Shown here: positions 6,675 through 13,207 of the stretch, piece by piece
How positions within the stretch are numbered: position 1 is the stretch's first letter
How the letters are laid out: every line of letters starts with the position of its first letter
NCBI GenBank assembly: GCA_964501525.1
Contig: CAZCSI010000015.1
Coordinates: forward strand, 1-13,791
Origin: CAYLVJ01 sp964501525
GTDB taxonomy: Bacteria > Patescibacteriota > Minisyncoccia > Minisyncoccales > CAYTKG01
Length of the DNA: 13,791 bases
Reading direction: 5' to 3'
Notes under the pieces: model-generated
The model's database searches: none
Told to the model about the DNA's origin: nothing
Seen by the model: the letters and a program-made list of their open reading frames with translations, nothing else
Made by a program: the position numbers and the translations under genes

Positions 6675-6702
6675 ATTATATTTATTATCAACCCCTTGTC
6701 AA
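6675..6702 (-). promoter_or_regulatory. Perfect consensus promoter for the acidic microprotein
   Basis: The minus strand reads TTGACA (6702-6697), a 16-base spacer, then TATAAT (6680-6675). The predicted start near 6668 gives a leader of about 130 nt before the ORF. The -35 lies within a 15-bp palindrome shared with the divergent promoter candidate of the PBP gene. Confidence 0.72.
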
Positions 6703-6706
6703 GGGG
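6692..6706. promoter_or_regulatory. 15-bp palindrome, possible operator between divergent promoters
   Basis: CCCCTTG-T-CAAGGGG is a perfect dyad (7+1+7). It contains the minus-strand TTGACA and the plus-strand TTGTCA, so any protein bound here would cover both -35 boxes. No regulator gene is adjacent, and chance symmetry from two facing -35 boxes plus flanking C/G runs is possible. Confidence 0.5.
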
Positions 6707-6724
6707 CTTGTATTCTACTATCTT
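6696..6724 (+). promoter_or_regulatory. Candidate promoter of the PBP gene
   Basis: TTGTCA (6696-6701), a 17-base spacer and TATCTT (6719-6724) form a moderate sigma70-like promoter. The predicted start is at about 6731, directly before the ATG at 6732, which would make the mRNA leaderless or nearly so. This agrees with the absence of a Shine-Dalgarno there. Confidence 0.4.
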
Positions 6725-6731
6725 TAAAACA

Positions 6732-8618
6732 ATGGAAAAATCGTTTAAATCAATCTTGAGTTCTCTGTTCAAAGCAGGCATAGCCTTGGCTCTTTTGGCA
6801 GTGATTTTGTTTCTCAGTCTGCTTCTCTATTACAGCAAAGATTTGCCGCGGCCGGAAAAGTTTACGGAGAGAAGAATAGCCCAGCCGACTGAAATATATG
6901 ACAGGCAGGGAGAGCATCTTTTGTACACCGTTTACGGCGAAGAAAAAAGAGAAACAGTGCCTTTGGAGAAAATCTCTCCTTACCTGAGAGACGCCGTAAT
7001 AGCGGCTGAAGATAAAAAGTTTTACCAGCATTTTGGGATAGACCCCTGGGGCATAGTGCGGGCCTCGATAGAAAACGTAAAGCAAAAAGCGCCTGTTCAA
7101 GGCGCCTCCACCATCCCTCAGCAGCTTATCCGCTCCACTTTTCTAACCCCTCAAAAAAGCGCTGAACGCAAGGTAAGAGAGGTAATTTTAAGCATCGAGT
7201 TAAACCAGCGCTATTCCAAGCAGCAGATTTTAGAGTGGTATCTCAACCAGGTTCCCTTCGGCTCCAACGCTTACGGAGCTGAATCAGCCAGCAGAACCTT
7301 TTTCTTGAAAAAAGCGGAAGACCTCAGTTTAGCTGAGGCGGCCACTTTGGCCGGTTTGATCCGAGCTCCCAGCTATTTATTTCCTCACGGGCCAAACAAG
7401 GATGAACTGCTGGCCCGGAAGGACTACATACTGGACCAGATGGCAGATGAAAGATACATCAGCCGGCAGCAGGCCGAGGAGGCCAAAAAAGAAGAGATTA
7501 CTTTTGCCCAAGAATCAAAACCCATTGAGGCGCCCCATTTTGTGCTTCAGGTTAAAAAACAGCTGGTAGAAAGATACGGGGAGGAGTATCTCAAAACCAA
7601 CGGATTGAAGGTTTACACCACCCTCAACTATGATTTGCAGAAGCTGGCCGAAAAGATAGTCAAAGAAGGGGCGGAAAAAAACAAAGCTTACCGCGCTTAC
7701 AATGCAGCTTTGGTGGCGGTAAACCCCCGCAACGGAGAAGTTACGGCCCTGGTAGGCAATAAAAATTATTTTGACGATTCCTACCCTCCGGACTGCATCT
7801 CCGGCAAGAATTGTCTTTTTGACCCGGAGTTCAATGTAGCTTCCCTGGGAAAAAGACAGCCCGGTTCGTCTTTCAAGCCTTTGGTTTATGCTGCTGCTTT
7901 TGAAAAAGGCTACGGAGACCAGTATGTGGTAACAGATGAGCTGACCAGCTTCGGGGTCTGGGGTGGAAAAGAATATGTCCCCAGAAACTACGACGGGTTG
8001 TTCAGGGGGCCTGTCACTTTAAGACAAGCCTTGGCTCAATCGCTCAATGTCCCGGCTGTCAAAGTTCTTGTTTATCTGGCCGGTATTGAAGACAGCGTTG
8101 TTCAAGCGCAGAAAATGGGCATCACCACTTTAAAAGAGCCGTCTTATTACGGCCCTTCGCTTGTTCTCGGCGGGGGAGAGGTGACTCTGGAAGAGATGGT
8201 GGGAGCTTTCAGTGTTTTTGCCAACCAGGGCGTAAAGAGTTCCTCCCATATCATCTCTCATATAGTGGACGAGCAGGGGAAAGTTATTTACAGATTCCAG
8301 GGAGACCCAAAAAGAGTGCTGAGTCAAGGCTCTGCTGAGATGATAACCAGTGTTTTGTCCGATGAGCAGGCCCGGGCTCCAATGTTCGGATCCAACTCGG
8401 TGCTTTACATAGACGACCAGACCGCTGTCAAAACAGGCACCACCCAGTTTTACAATGACGCCTGGACCATCGGGTTCAACAGCGAGATCGCAGCCGGGGT
8501 GTGGGCAGGCAACAACGACAACTCCTCAACCTACAGCCAGCCGGGAGCGGTGATCGCGGCTCCCATATGGAACAGATTTATGGTTGAGGCGAAAGAGATA
8601 CTTACGCAGGCTGAATAG
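6732..8618 (+). CDS. Class A penicillin-binding protein (bifunctional transglycosylase/transpeptidase)
   Basis: A 628-residue peptidoglycan synthase that polymerises lipid II and cross-links stem peptides outside the membrane. After a short basic N-terminus, residues 14-34 form one transmembrane helix. The GT51 domain has EDKKFYQHFG (catalytic E93), GASTIPQQ at 124-131, and RKVREVILSIELNQRYSKQQILEWYLN with the second catalytic Glu at 168. The transpeptidase domain has the SxxK serine in GSSFK (S379-K382), SLN at 437-439 and KTG at 567-569. All catalytic residues are present. A TTG start 63 bases upstream would add 21 residues before the basic/transmembrane segment; the ATG gives the expected topology. 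The 3' end overlaps the convergent dnaN by 17 bp with no terminator between. A divergent promoter is shared with the acidic microprotein. Confidence 0.95.
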   Translation: MEKSFKSILSSLFKAGIALALLAVILFLSLLLYYSKDLPRPEKFTERRIAQPTEIYDRQGEHLLYTVYGEEKRETVPLEKISPYLRDAVIAAEDKKFYQHFGIDPWGIVRASIENVKQKAPVQGASTIPQQLIRSTFLTPQKSAERKVREVILSIELNQRYSKQQILEWYLNQVPFGSNAYGAESASRTFFLKKAEDLSLAEAATLAGLIRAPSYLFPHGPNKDELLARKDYILDQMADERYISRQQAEEAKKEEITFAQESKPIEAPHFVLQVKKQLVERYGEEYLKTNGLKVYTTLNYDLQKLAEKIVKEGAEKNKAYRAYNAALVAVNPRNGEVTALVGNKNYFDDSYPPDCISGKNCLFDPEFNVASLGKRQPGSSFKPLVYAAAFEKGYGDQYVVTDELTSFGVWGGKEYVPRNYDGLFRGPVTLRQALAQSLNVPAVKVLVYLAGIEDSVVQAQKMGITTLKEPSYYGPSLVLGGGEVTLEEMVGAFSVFANQGVKSSSHIISHIVDEQGKVIYRFQGDPKRVLSQGSAEMITSVLSDEQARAPMFGSNSVLYIDDQTAVKTGTTQFYNDAWTIGFNSEIAAGVWAGNNDNSSTYSQPGAVIAAPIWNRFMVEAKEILTQAE

Positions 8619-9756
8619 GCATTACCACATAAAGATAGCTTTGGTCCTGGACCGCTTTTATAACAGCCGGTCCTTCTTCTTGAGACCCTTCCTGTTCACT
8701 TTTGGAAAGCCCGAGCACTACGCCCGATTCATTGATGTTGCTTAAGCCGTCAATAAGAAACTTGTAGTTGAAAGAAACCTCTTTTTCTTCTCCCTTTATC
8801 TGGGCTGGAAAAAGAGAAGAATATTCTCCCAACTCCGGGTTTTGACAGTAAACTTCAATCTCGTCTTTTTTAGCAAAGAATTTAAGACGAACCTCGTTGA
8901 TGCGGCTGGCAAACAAGCTTGCCCTTCTCAACTGATTAAGAAAATCATCCCTGGAGGTTTCTGCTTCCACTTTCAGTTTTGAAGGGATGATCTCTTTGTA
9001 GTCCGGGTAATCTCCTTCGATCAGCTTGGAGACAAAGCGCATTTTAGGTTTTTCCCATCCCTGCTCCAGCAGCTCCACCATAATCAGGTTCGGAGAAAAA
9101 TAAAAGGTGGATGTTCTTTCTTCTTCCGTTAAAACGGTTTTAAGAAAAGAGGCGGCTCTCTGAGGTATTATCAAAGAATAAGACTGAGAAGCATCAAGAG
9201 GTTTTTGAAGAGAAATCTTTTTCTCAGCCAGGCGGAAAGAATCGGTGGCCGCCATCACAAGGTTGTCTTTTTCAAAACGAAGAAGAACTCCCGAAAGCTC
9301 CGGCTTAATACTGGAGGTAGAGGCCATTCCCGCCACCTGCGCCAAACCTTCAGAAAAAACAGAAGCGGGCAAAGTTACTTTTCCATCTTTCTCCACCTCG
9401 GGCAGCGCAGGAAACTCCTCGGGGTCCATACTGTTTATCTTGGTCTCCGTCTCTTCACATTTCAAAAGCAGATTAGTGCCTTTTAGTTCCAGGTCAACTA
9501 CGGAGTCAGCAGGGAGATAGTTGACAAAACTGGAAAAGATTCGGGCGGGAATAGTAGTTTCTCCTTTTTTGGAGATTTTGGCTCTTTCCCAAAAATCGAT
9601 TCCTGTTTCAAGGTTAGTGGCTGAAAGGCGCAGGAAACTGTCCTCCGCTTTTAAGAGAACGTTGCCCAGGATGGGAAGAGAGGTGGAGCGGGAAGCGATC
9701 TTCTCGATAGCAGTCAAGGCCTTTTTTAATTTTTCCTGCCTGATTGAAAGTTTCAT
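8602..9756 (-). CDS. dnaN: DNA polymerase III beta subunit (sliding clamp)
   Basis: A 384-residue protein that dimerises into the ring holding the replicative polymerase on DNA. The N-terminus MKLSIRQEKLKKAL, then SLPILGNVLLKAED and LSATNLETGI, is diagnostic. Three clamp folds of about 125 residues each follow, with domain 2 showing ATDSFRLAEKKI and SLIIPQRAASFL, and the C-terminal strand ends YVVMPIQPA. Many family members end MPMRL or similar; the partner-binding pocket on domain 3 is therefore presumably kept with a slightly changed tail. It lies downstream of dnaA in the same direction with a 243-bp gap containing DnaA boxes, so it may have its own promoter. No Shine-Dalgarno is visible before the ATG. 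recF and gyrB do not follow, and its 3' end overlaps the convergent PBP gene. Confidence 0.96.
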   Translation of the reverse strand: MKLSIRQEKLKKALTAIEKIASRSTSLPILGNVLLKAEDSFLRLSATNLETGIDFWERAKISKKGETTIPARIFSSFVNYLPADSVVDLELKGTNLLLKCEETETKINSMDPEEFPALPEVEKDGKVTLPASVFSEGLAQVAGMASTSSIKPELSGVLLRFEKDNLVMAATDSFRLAEKKISLQKPLDASQSYSLIIPQRAASFLKTVLTEEERTSTFYFSPNLIMVELLEQGWEKPKMRFVSKLIEGDYPDYKEIIPSKLKVEAETSRDDFLNQLRRASLFASRINEVRLKFFAKKDEIEVYCQNPELGEYSSLFPAQIKGEEKEVSFNYKFLIDGLSNINESGVVLGLSKSEQEGSQEEGPAVIKAVQDQSYLYVVMPIQPA

Positions 9757-9883
9757 GTTTTTTGTTGATTAGTAACAATTAATTATTTAAATAAAAGATT
9801 GTTATTGTTGTTGTAGAGGCTTTAACTGTGCAAAACCTTTGTTTAGAACTTGTCTCAGATGTGTAAATGTTTGTTGGTAAAGA

Positions 9884-9985
9884 GGTGGAAACGGCGTGGA
9901 TAATTTTGTGGATAAAATAAAGTTTTTTACTGCCCAGTTTTTCAACAACTTTTTGAACAAGTTTTTAAAGAAGTTGTTCAACAAG
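9884..9985. other. Candidate second oriC module between dnaA and dnaN (DnaA boxes plus dyads)
   Basis: TGTGGATAA at 9907-9915 is an exact DnaA box (TTATCCACA on the minus strand). CGTGGATAA at 9895-9903 has one mismatch, and GGTGGAAAC at 9884-9892 is a weaker, similarly oriented site, so spacing is 11-12 bases. Next to them, 9941-9985 is AT-rich with overlapping inverted repeats: TTGAACAA (9953-9960) with TTGTTCAA (9974-9981), and AACAACTTTTT (9944-9954) with AAGAAGTTGTT (9968-9978). This resembles the dnaA-dnaN part of a bipartite origin with an unwinding element. Alternatively the dyads serve as a weak dnaA terminator. Confidence 0.6.
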
Positions 9986-9999
9986 TTAGCAACAGGGTT

Positions 10000-11382
10000 T
10001 TACACACCCAGAAACCTCATTTGTATCAGTTTGATTTCTTTTTGCAGCTCCTCGCTTTTCTCTAATTTTTTACTGATTTTGTTGTAAGAGTAAATAGCGG
10101 TGCTGTGGTCTTTCCCGCCCAGGTGTTTGGCGATAGAGGGATAAGAAGATTCCAGTTTCTCGCGCATAAGATACATAGCTATCTGGCGGGGCCTGACCAC
10201 TTCTCTTTTACGTGAAGAGGAGCAGATGTCGGCTTTGGAGATGTTGTAAAAATCGGCTACGGTTTCCACTATTTTCCGAGGAGTTATTTTTTCCTGGGAG
10301 GAGACGGTGAAATCCTTAACCAGCTCTTTTACCGTATCCATATTCGGTTTGCGTTTTTTGACTTTTTCAAAAAGAATAATTCTGTTGAGCGCTCCCTCCA
10401 TCTCTCTGATGTTGGTCTTGATGTTTTCAGCCAGGTATTCATATATTTTTTGAGGAAGGTCTGTTTCTTTTTCCTGAGCCTTGGTTTTAAGAATAGCGAT
10501 TCTCGTTTCAAGGTCCGGAAAACTGATGTCGGCAATCATACCTCCTTCAAAACGGGAGCGGAGCCGTTTGGCTAAAGACTCGATTGCTTTGGGCGGCCGG
10601 TCCGAAGAAAGAATAATCTGCTTGTTGTTTTGATAAAGAGCGTTGAAAATGTGAAAAAATTCCTCCTGAGTTTTTTCTTTGCCGGCCAAGAACTGAACAT
10701 CATCCACTATAAGCAGGTCTATATCCCTGTAGTCCTTTTTCAAAGATTCAATGGTTCCGTCCCGGATAGAACTGATGATGTTTGTCACCAACCTTTCACT
10801 GGGCAGATACTTTATTTTTTTATTTGGAGACTCTTTTATAGTTTTGTTGCCCACCGCCTGCAAAAGATGAGTTTTACCCAGCCCCACCCGGCCGTAGATA
10901 AAAAGAGGGTTGTAAAGAGAGCCGGGTTTTTCAACTACGGCGGAGGCTGCGGCATGGGCCAGCTCATTAAAACTGCCTACTATGAAGTTTTCAAAGGTGT
11001 AGTTGGGGTTAAGCCCTGTTTTTTTGGTTTGAATAAGAGTGTCGAGCCGCGCCTGGCCGGCAGGAGAATCTTCGGAAGACTGTTCTCTCTGCTGGTAAAC
11101 GGGAACGGATTCCTGTTGAGAAGACCTGGTATGCATATCCTGGTCCACCAGAAAATCCACTTTCTTGATGCCTTTTTCTATATTTTTAACTGCTTTCAGC
11201 ACCTCCTCCTTGTATTTTTTTTCCAGCCACTCCTTGACAAAAGAATTGGGCACTGAAACAAGCAGTTTGTCTTTTTCTCGGCTGTGAGCCCTGGTGTTTT
11301 TAAACCAGGTGGCAAAATTGGCAGGGGAGAGGTCCAGCTCTATCTGGGCTAAAACAGCCTGCCAAATGTTTTTTTCGGACAT
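10000..11382 (-). CDS. dnaA: Chromosomal replication initiator protein DnaA
   Basis: A 460-residue initiator that binds DnaA boxes and melts the origin as an ATP-bound filament. Domain I covers about residues 1-80 (IWQAVLAQIELDLSPANFATWF), and a polar linker, domain II, covers about 82-122. AAA+ domain III has the start NPNYTFENFIVGSFNELAHAAA, Walker A GRVGLGKTH at 164-172, Walker B LLIVDDVQFL with D227-D228, DRPP at 261-264 and RSRFEGG with the arginine-finger region near 275-277. Domain IV (about 362-460) has the SSSRKR basic loop and the signature GGKDHSTAIYSYNKI, where DHST replaces the common DHTT. Length and order are normal. No Shine-Dalgarno is seen. The upstream region holds phased DnaA boxes, consistent with autoregulation, and an extended -10 promoter candidate. 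Confidence 0.98.
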   Translation of the reverse strand: MSEKNIWQAVLAQIELDLSPANFATWFKNTRAHSREKDKLLVSVPNSFVKEWLEKKYKEEVLKAVKNIEKGIKKVDFLVDQDMHTRSSQQESVPVYQQREQSSEDSPAGQARLDTLIQTKKTGLNPNYTFENFIVGSFNELAHAAASAVVEKPGSLYNPLFIYGRVGLGKTHLLQAVGNKTIKESPNKKIKYLPSERLVTNIISSIRDGTIESLKKDYRDIDLLIVDDVQFLAGKEKTQEEFFHIFNALYQNNKQIILSSDRPPKAIESLAKRLRSRFEGGMIADISFPDLETRIAILKTKAQEKETDLPQKIYEYLAENIKTNIREMEGALNRIILFEKVKKRKPNMDTVKELVKDFTVSSQEKITPRKIVETVADFYNISKADICSSSRKREVVRPRQIAMYLMREKLESSYPSIAKHLGGKDHSTAIYSYNKISKKLEKSEELQKEIKLIQMRFLGV

Positions 11383-11436
11383 AACTTTATAGCTTATGTT
11401 GAAAACCTGTGAATTATTAGAACAAATGTTGCTTCT

Positions 11437-11445
11437 AGTATAGCA
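11437..11445 (-). promoter_or_regulatory. Extended -10 promoter candidate for dnaA
   Basis: The minus strand reads TGCTATACT, an extended -10 (TGn plus TATACT), about 55 bases before the dnaA ATG, with a predicted start near 11430. No good -35 is seen at the usual distance, which extended -10 promoters can tolerate. The upstream side runs into the DnaA-box cluster at 11475-11542. Confidence 0.45.
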
Positions 11446-11474
11446 TAGTTTAGGCTAAGGGCCACGATTGAAAG

Positions 11475-11590
11475 TTTTCCACAATTTACAGGTTAAATGT
11501 GGAAAAAGCTGTGGAAAACCTATGTGGAAAAGTTGTTGATAAAACTCTTTTTACTGATTGATAAAAAAATGTTTTCCTGTTAAAATCTTT
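11475..11590. other. Candidate replication origin (oriC), main DnaA-box cluster and AT-rich element
   Basis: In the dnaA-rnpA gap there is TTTTCCACA at 11475-11483 (plus orientation), then TGTGGAAAA three times in the minus orientation at 11498-11506, 11510-11518 and 11523-11531, and a weaker TGTTGATAA at 11534-11542. Starts of the last four are 12, 13 and 11 bases apart, close to one helical turn, as expected for cooperative DnaA binding. The AT-rich stretch from about 11536 to 11590 follows directly and is the likely unwinding element; it also carries the rnpA promoter. TTTTCCACA differs from the consensus TTATCCACA by one base. The position, directly between divergent dnaA and rnpA, is a classical origin location. 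Confidence 0.8.
11558..11586 (+). promoter_or_regulatory. Promoter of the rnpA-yidC operon
   Basis: TTGATA (11558-11563), a 17-base spacer and TAAAAT (11581-11586) each match the consensus at 5 of 6 positions. The predicted start near 11593 leaves a leader of about 32 nt containing a small dyad CCGAAGTTTCGG. The promoter sits inside the AT-rich part of the candidate origin. Confidence 0.6.
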
Positions 11591-11624
11591 ACAGTCCGAA
11601 GTTTCGGCATCTTAACAGTTTAAA

Positions 11625-11978
11625 ATGGCAGACAACCTTATGCTGGCTAAAGAAAACCGTTTAAAAAAGGAAAAAGAGATTAAAAGGGTGCTCAGGGAAG
11701 GCAAGAGTTACAAGAGCCGGTCTCTGCTTCTCAAGGTTTTGAAAAAAGAAACAACAGATGAACCGCGCTTCGGCTTTATCGTGTCCAAAAAGGTATCCAG
11801 CAAGGCCTCGGCCCGGAACAAGGTGAAAAGGCGGCTTAGAGAAGCGGTGCGCCCCTTTCTACCCGATTTAAAACAGGGGCTGGATGCAGTAATAATTGCT
11901 TTTCCGGAGGCGGGAGAGCGCAGTTTTGAGGAGATAAAACAGGAGGTCAGTAATTTATTGGAGAGAGCTAAAACATGA
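11625..11978 (+). CDS. rnpA: Ribonuclease P protein component
   Basis: A 117-residue basic protein that binds the RNase P RNA and helps remove 5' leaders from pre-tRNAs. The family pattern is MLAKENRLKKEKEIKRV near the start, FGFIVSKKVSSKASARNKVKRRLREAVR as the RNR-motif helix, and a C-terminal helix. Length is normal. An in-frame ATG at 11640 would give the N-terminus most family members have (ML-K-NRL) and a 112-residue protein; neither start has a Shine-Dalgarno, so the start is ambiguous. The stop overlaps the yidC start by ATGA, so the two genes are translationally coupled. rpmH (ribosomal protein L34), which usually precedes rnpA, is absent. Confidence 0.94.
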   Translation: MADNLMLAKENRLKKEKEIKRVLREGKSYKSRSLLLKVLKKETTDEPRFGFIVSKKVSSKASARNKVKRRLREAVRPFLPDLKQGLDAVIIAFPEAGERSFEEIKQEVSNLLERAKT

Positions 11979-12625
11979 ATATTTTTGATACAATTTTTTA
12001 CCAGCCGCTGGTTAAAGCCCTGCTTTTTCTTTACGGCCTGCAGCCGGCCGGATTGGCGGGAGCAGTGGTTCTTTTAACCGTGGCAATAAAAATCATTCTT
12101 CTGCCCTTGAATATAAAGGCTATCAAGTCCCAAAAAGCGATGAGCGAACTTCAGCCTAAACTGAAAAAGATTCAGAACAAACACAAAAACGACAAGGAGA
12201 AATTAGGCAGAGAAACAATGACTCTTTACCGTGAAGCGGGGATCAACCCCTTCACCTCCATCATTCTTCTCGTTATCCAGACCCCGATTCTTATTGCCCT
12301 TTACAGAGTTTTTACCCAGGTTCCGACAAGAGAGGGGATAGACCCTTATTTTTTAGGCCTGAACCTTTCCGCTTCCAATACTTTTTTTGCTTTGGCCGGA
12401 GCCGCTTTCTTTTTTATCCAGACAAAGCTTACCAACCCCTCGAACACCAAAACAAAAGACAACTCTGATTTTCAGGTTATGCTTCAAAAGCAGATGCAGT
12501 ATTTTTTCCCCGTTTTTATGTTTTTTGTCTTGATCAGAGTACCGTCGGCCATCGCTCTTTACTTTGTGGTAAGCGGGTTGTTGTCCATCGCCGAAAGATA
12601 TTTGGTGGAAAGCGGTCTGCTTTGA
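11975..12625 (+). CDS. yidC: YidC/Oxa1-family membrane protein insertase, minimal form
   Basis: A 216-residue polytopic membrane protein that inserts and folds inner-membrane proteins, alone or with SecYEG. It lacks the large periplasmic domain of E. coli YidC. Hydrophobic segments lie near residues 25-45, 90-110, 130-150 and 170-205, with a charged cytoplasmic hairpin (SQKAMSELQPKLKKIQNKHK) after the first, followed by REAGINPFTSIILLVIQTPILIALYRVF, a clear family signature. The hydrophilic-groove position in the first helix reads AIKIILLPL, giving K39 where most members have arginine. GGAGAG about nine bases before the ATG is a fair Shine-Dalgarno, and the start overlaps the rnpA stop. jag follows 60 bases later. 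Confidence 0.95.
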   Translation: MNIFDTIFYQPLVKALLFLYGLQPAGLAGAVVLLTVAIKIILLPLNIKAIKSQKAMSELQPKLKKIQNKHKNDKEKLGRETMTLYREAGINPFTSIILLVIQTPILIALYRVFTQVPTREGIDPYFLGLNLSASNTFFALAGAAFFFIQTKLTNPSNTKTKDNSDFQVMLQKQMQYFFPVFMFFVLIRVPSAIALYFVVSGLLSIAERYLVESGLL

Positions 12626-12685
12626 CTTTAGCTTTTTTTCAGAGTATTGTTAAACAATTCATTGACAGGATATTGTTAGCTCAAT

Positions 12686-13147
12686 ATGGGGTTATCTAAA
12701 AAAGATTTATCAACAATAGAAAAGAAATGCAGCGAGTTTTTCCGCGAGATGGGGTTCAAGGTCAGAGTCAGTCCTTGCCGCCAGGAAGAAGAAACCGTTT
12801 TTTTGGAGGTCAACTCGGATGAACCCCGCACCCTTATCGGGAAAAGAGGTGAGGCCCTGCGTGCCGCTCAGAGAATTTTAAGGGTAATGCTTTTGCAGAA
12901 TACGGGCGAGCGTTTTTATCTTCAACTGGACATCAACGGCTACAAACAGAAGAAAGCCCGGTATCTGCGTGAAATCGCCAACGAGATAGCGGACGAGGTG
13001 GCGCTCAGCCAGGAGCCGGAGCCGCTGGTTCCCATGTCCGCTTACGAAAGAAGGATCATTCATATAGAGCTGGCTGACAGAGTTGATGTGACAACGGAAA
13101 GCGAAGGGGAGGAGCCCCGGAGAAGAGTAGTGGTCAAACCGGCTTAG
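12686..13147 (+). CDS. khpB: Jag/KhpB RNA-binding protein (KH and R3H domains)
   Basis: A 153-residue cytoplasmic RNA-binding protein, the usual neighbour of yidC. In Firmicutes, KhpB partners KhpA and influences cell elongation and division through RNA binding. The KH domain covers about residues 25-85 with GKRG at 52-55 (LIGKRGEALRAAQRIL). The R3H domain covers about 90-150 with R122-x3-H126 in PMSAYERRIIHIELAD, then VTTESEGEEPRRRVVVKPA. The N-terminal Jag_N domain is missing, as in many small-genome bacteria. It lies 60 bases after yidC and ends 23 bases before a strong terminator. The spacer contains TTGACA at 12662-12667 but no matching -10, so it is probably cotranscribed with yidC. Confidence 0.94.
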   Translation: MGLSKKDLSTIEKKCSEFFREMGFKVRVSPCRQEEETVFLEVNSDEPRTLIGKRGEALRAAQRILRVMLLQNTGERFYLQLDINGYKQKKARYLREIANEIADEVALSQEPEPLVPMSAYERRIIHIELADRVDVTTESEGEEPRRRVVVKPA

Positions 13148-13170
13148 TTTCAAGTAAAATTTTGACATTT

Positions 13171-13198
13171 AAAACGGCGGATTGCCCGCCGTTTTTTT
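13171..13198. terminator. Rho-independent terminator between jag/khpB and the convergent cysteine-rich gene
   Basis: ACGGCGG (13174-13180) pairs with CCGCCGT (13186-13192) around a five-base loop, flanked by AAA and T7 (13192-13198). It closes the rnpA-yidC-jag unit on the plus strand. On the minus strand the stem is followed by TTTTAAAT, and it lies 9 bases after the TAA at 13208-13210, so it can serve the convergent gene too. Confidence 0.92.
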
Positions 13199-13207
13199 AG
13201 TTACTTT

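Noticed and set aside
10630..11256. 208-residue plus-strand frame opposite dnaA
   Set aside because: It is antisense to well-conserved DnaA domains and its composition has no family features.
12662..12667. TTGACA as a separate jag promoter
   Set aside because: No acceptable -10 lies at 16-18 bases, and the position would fall on the start codon.
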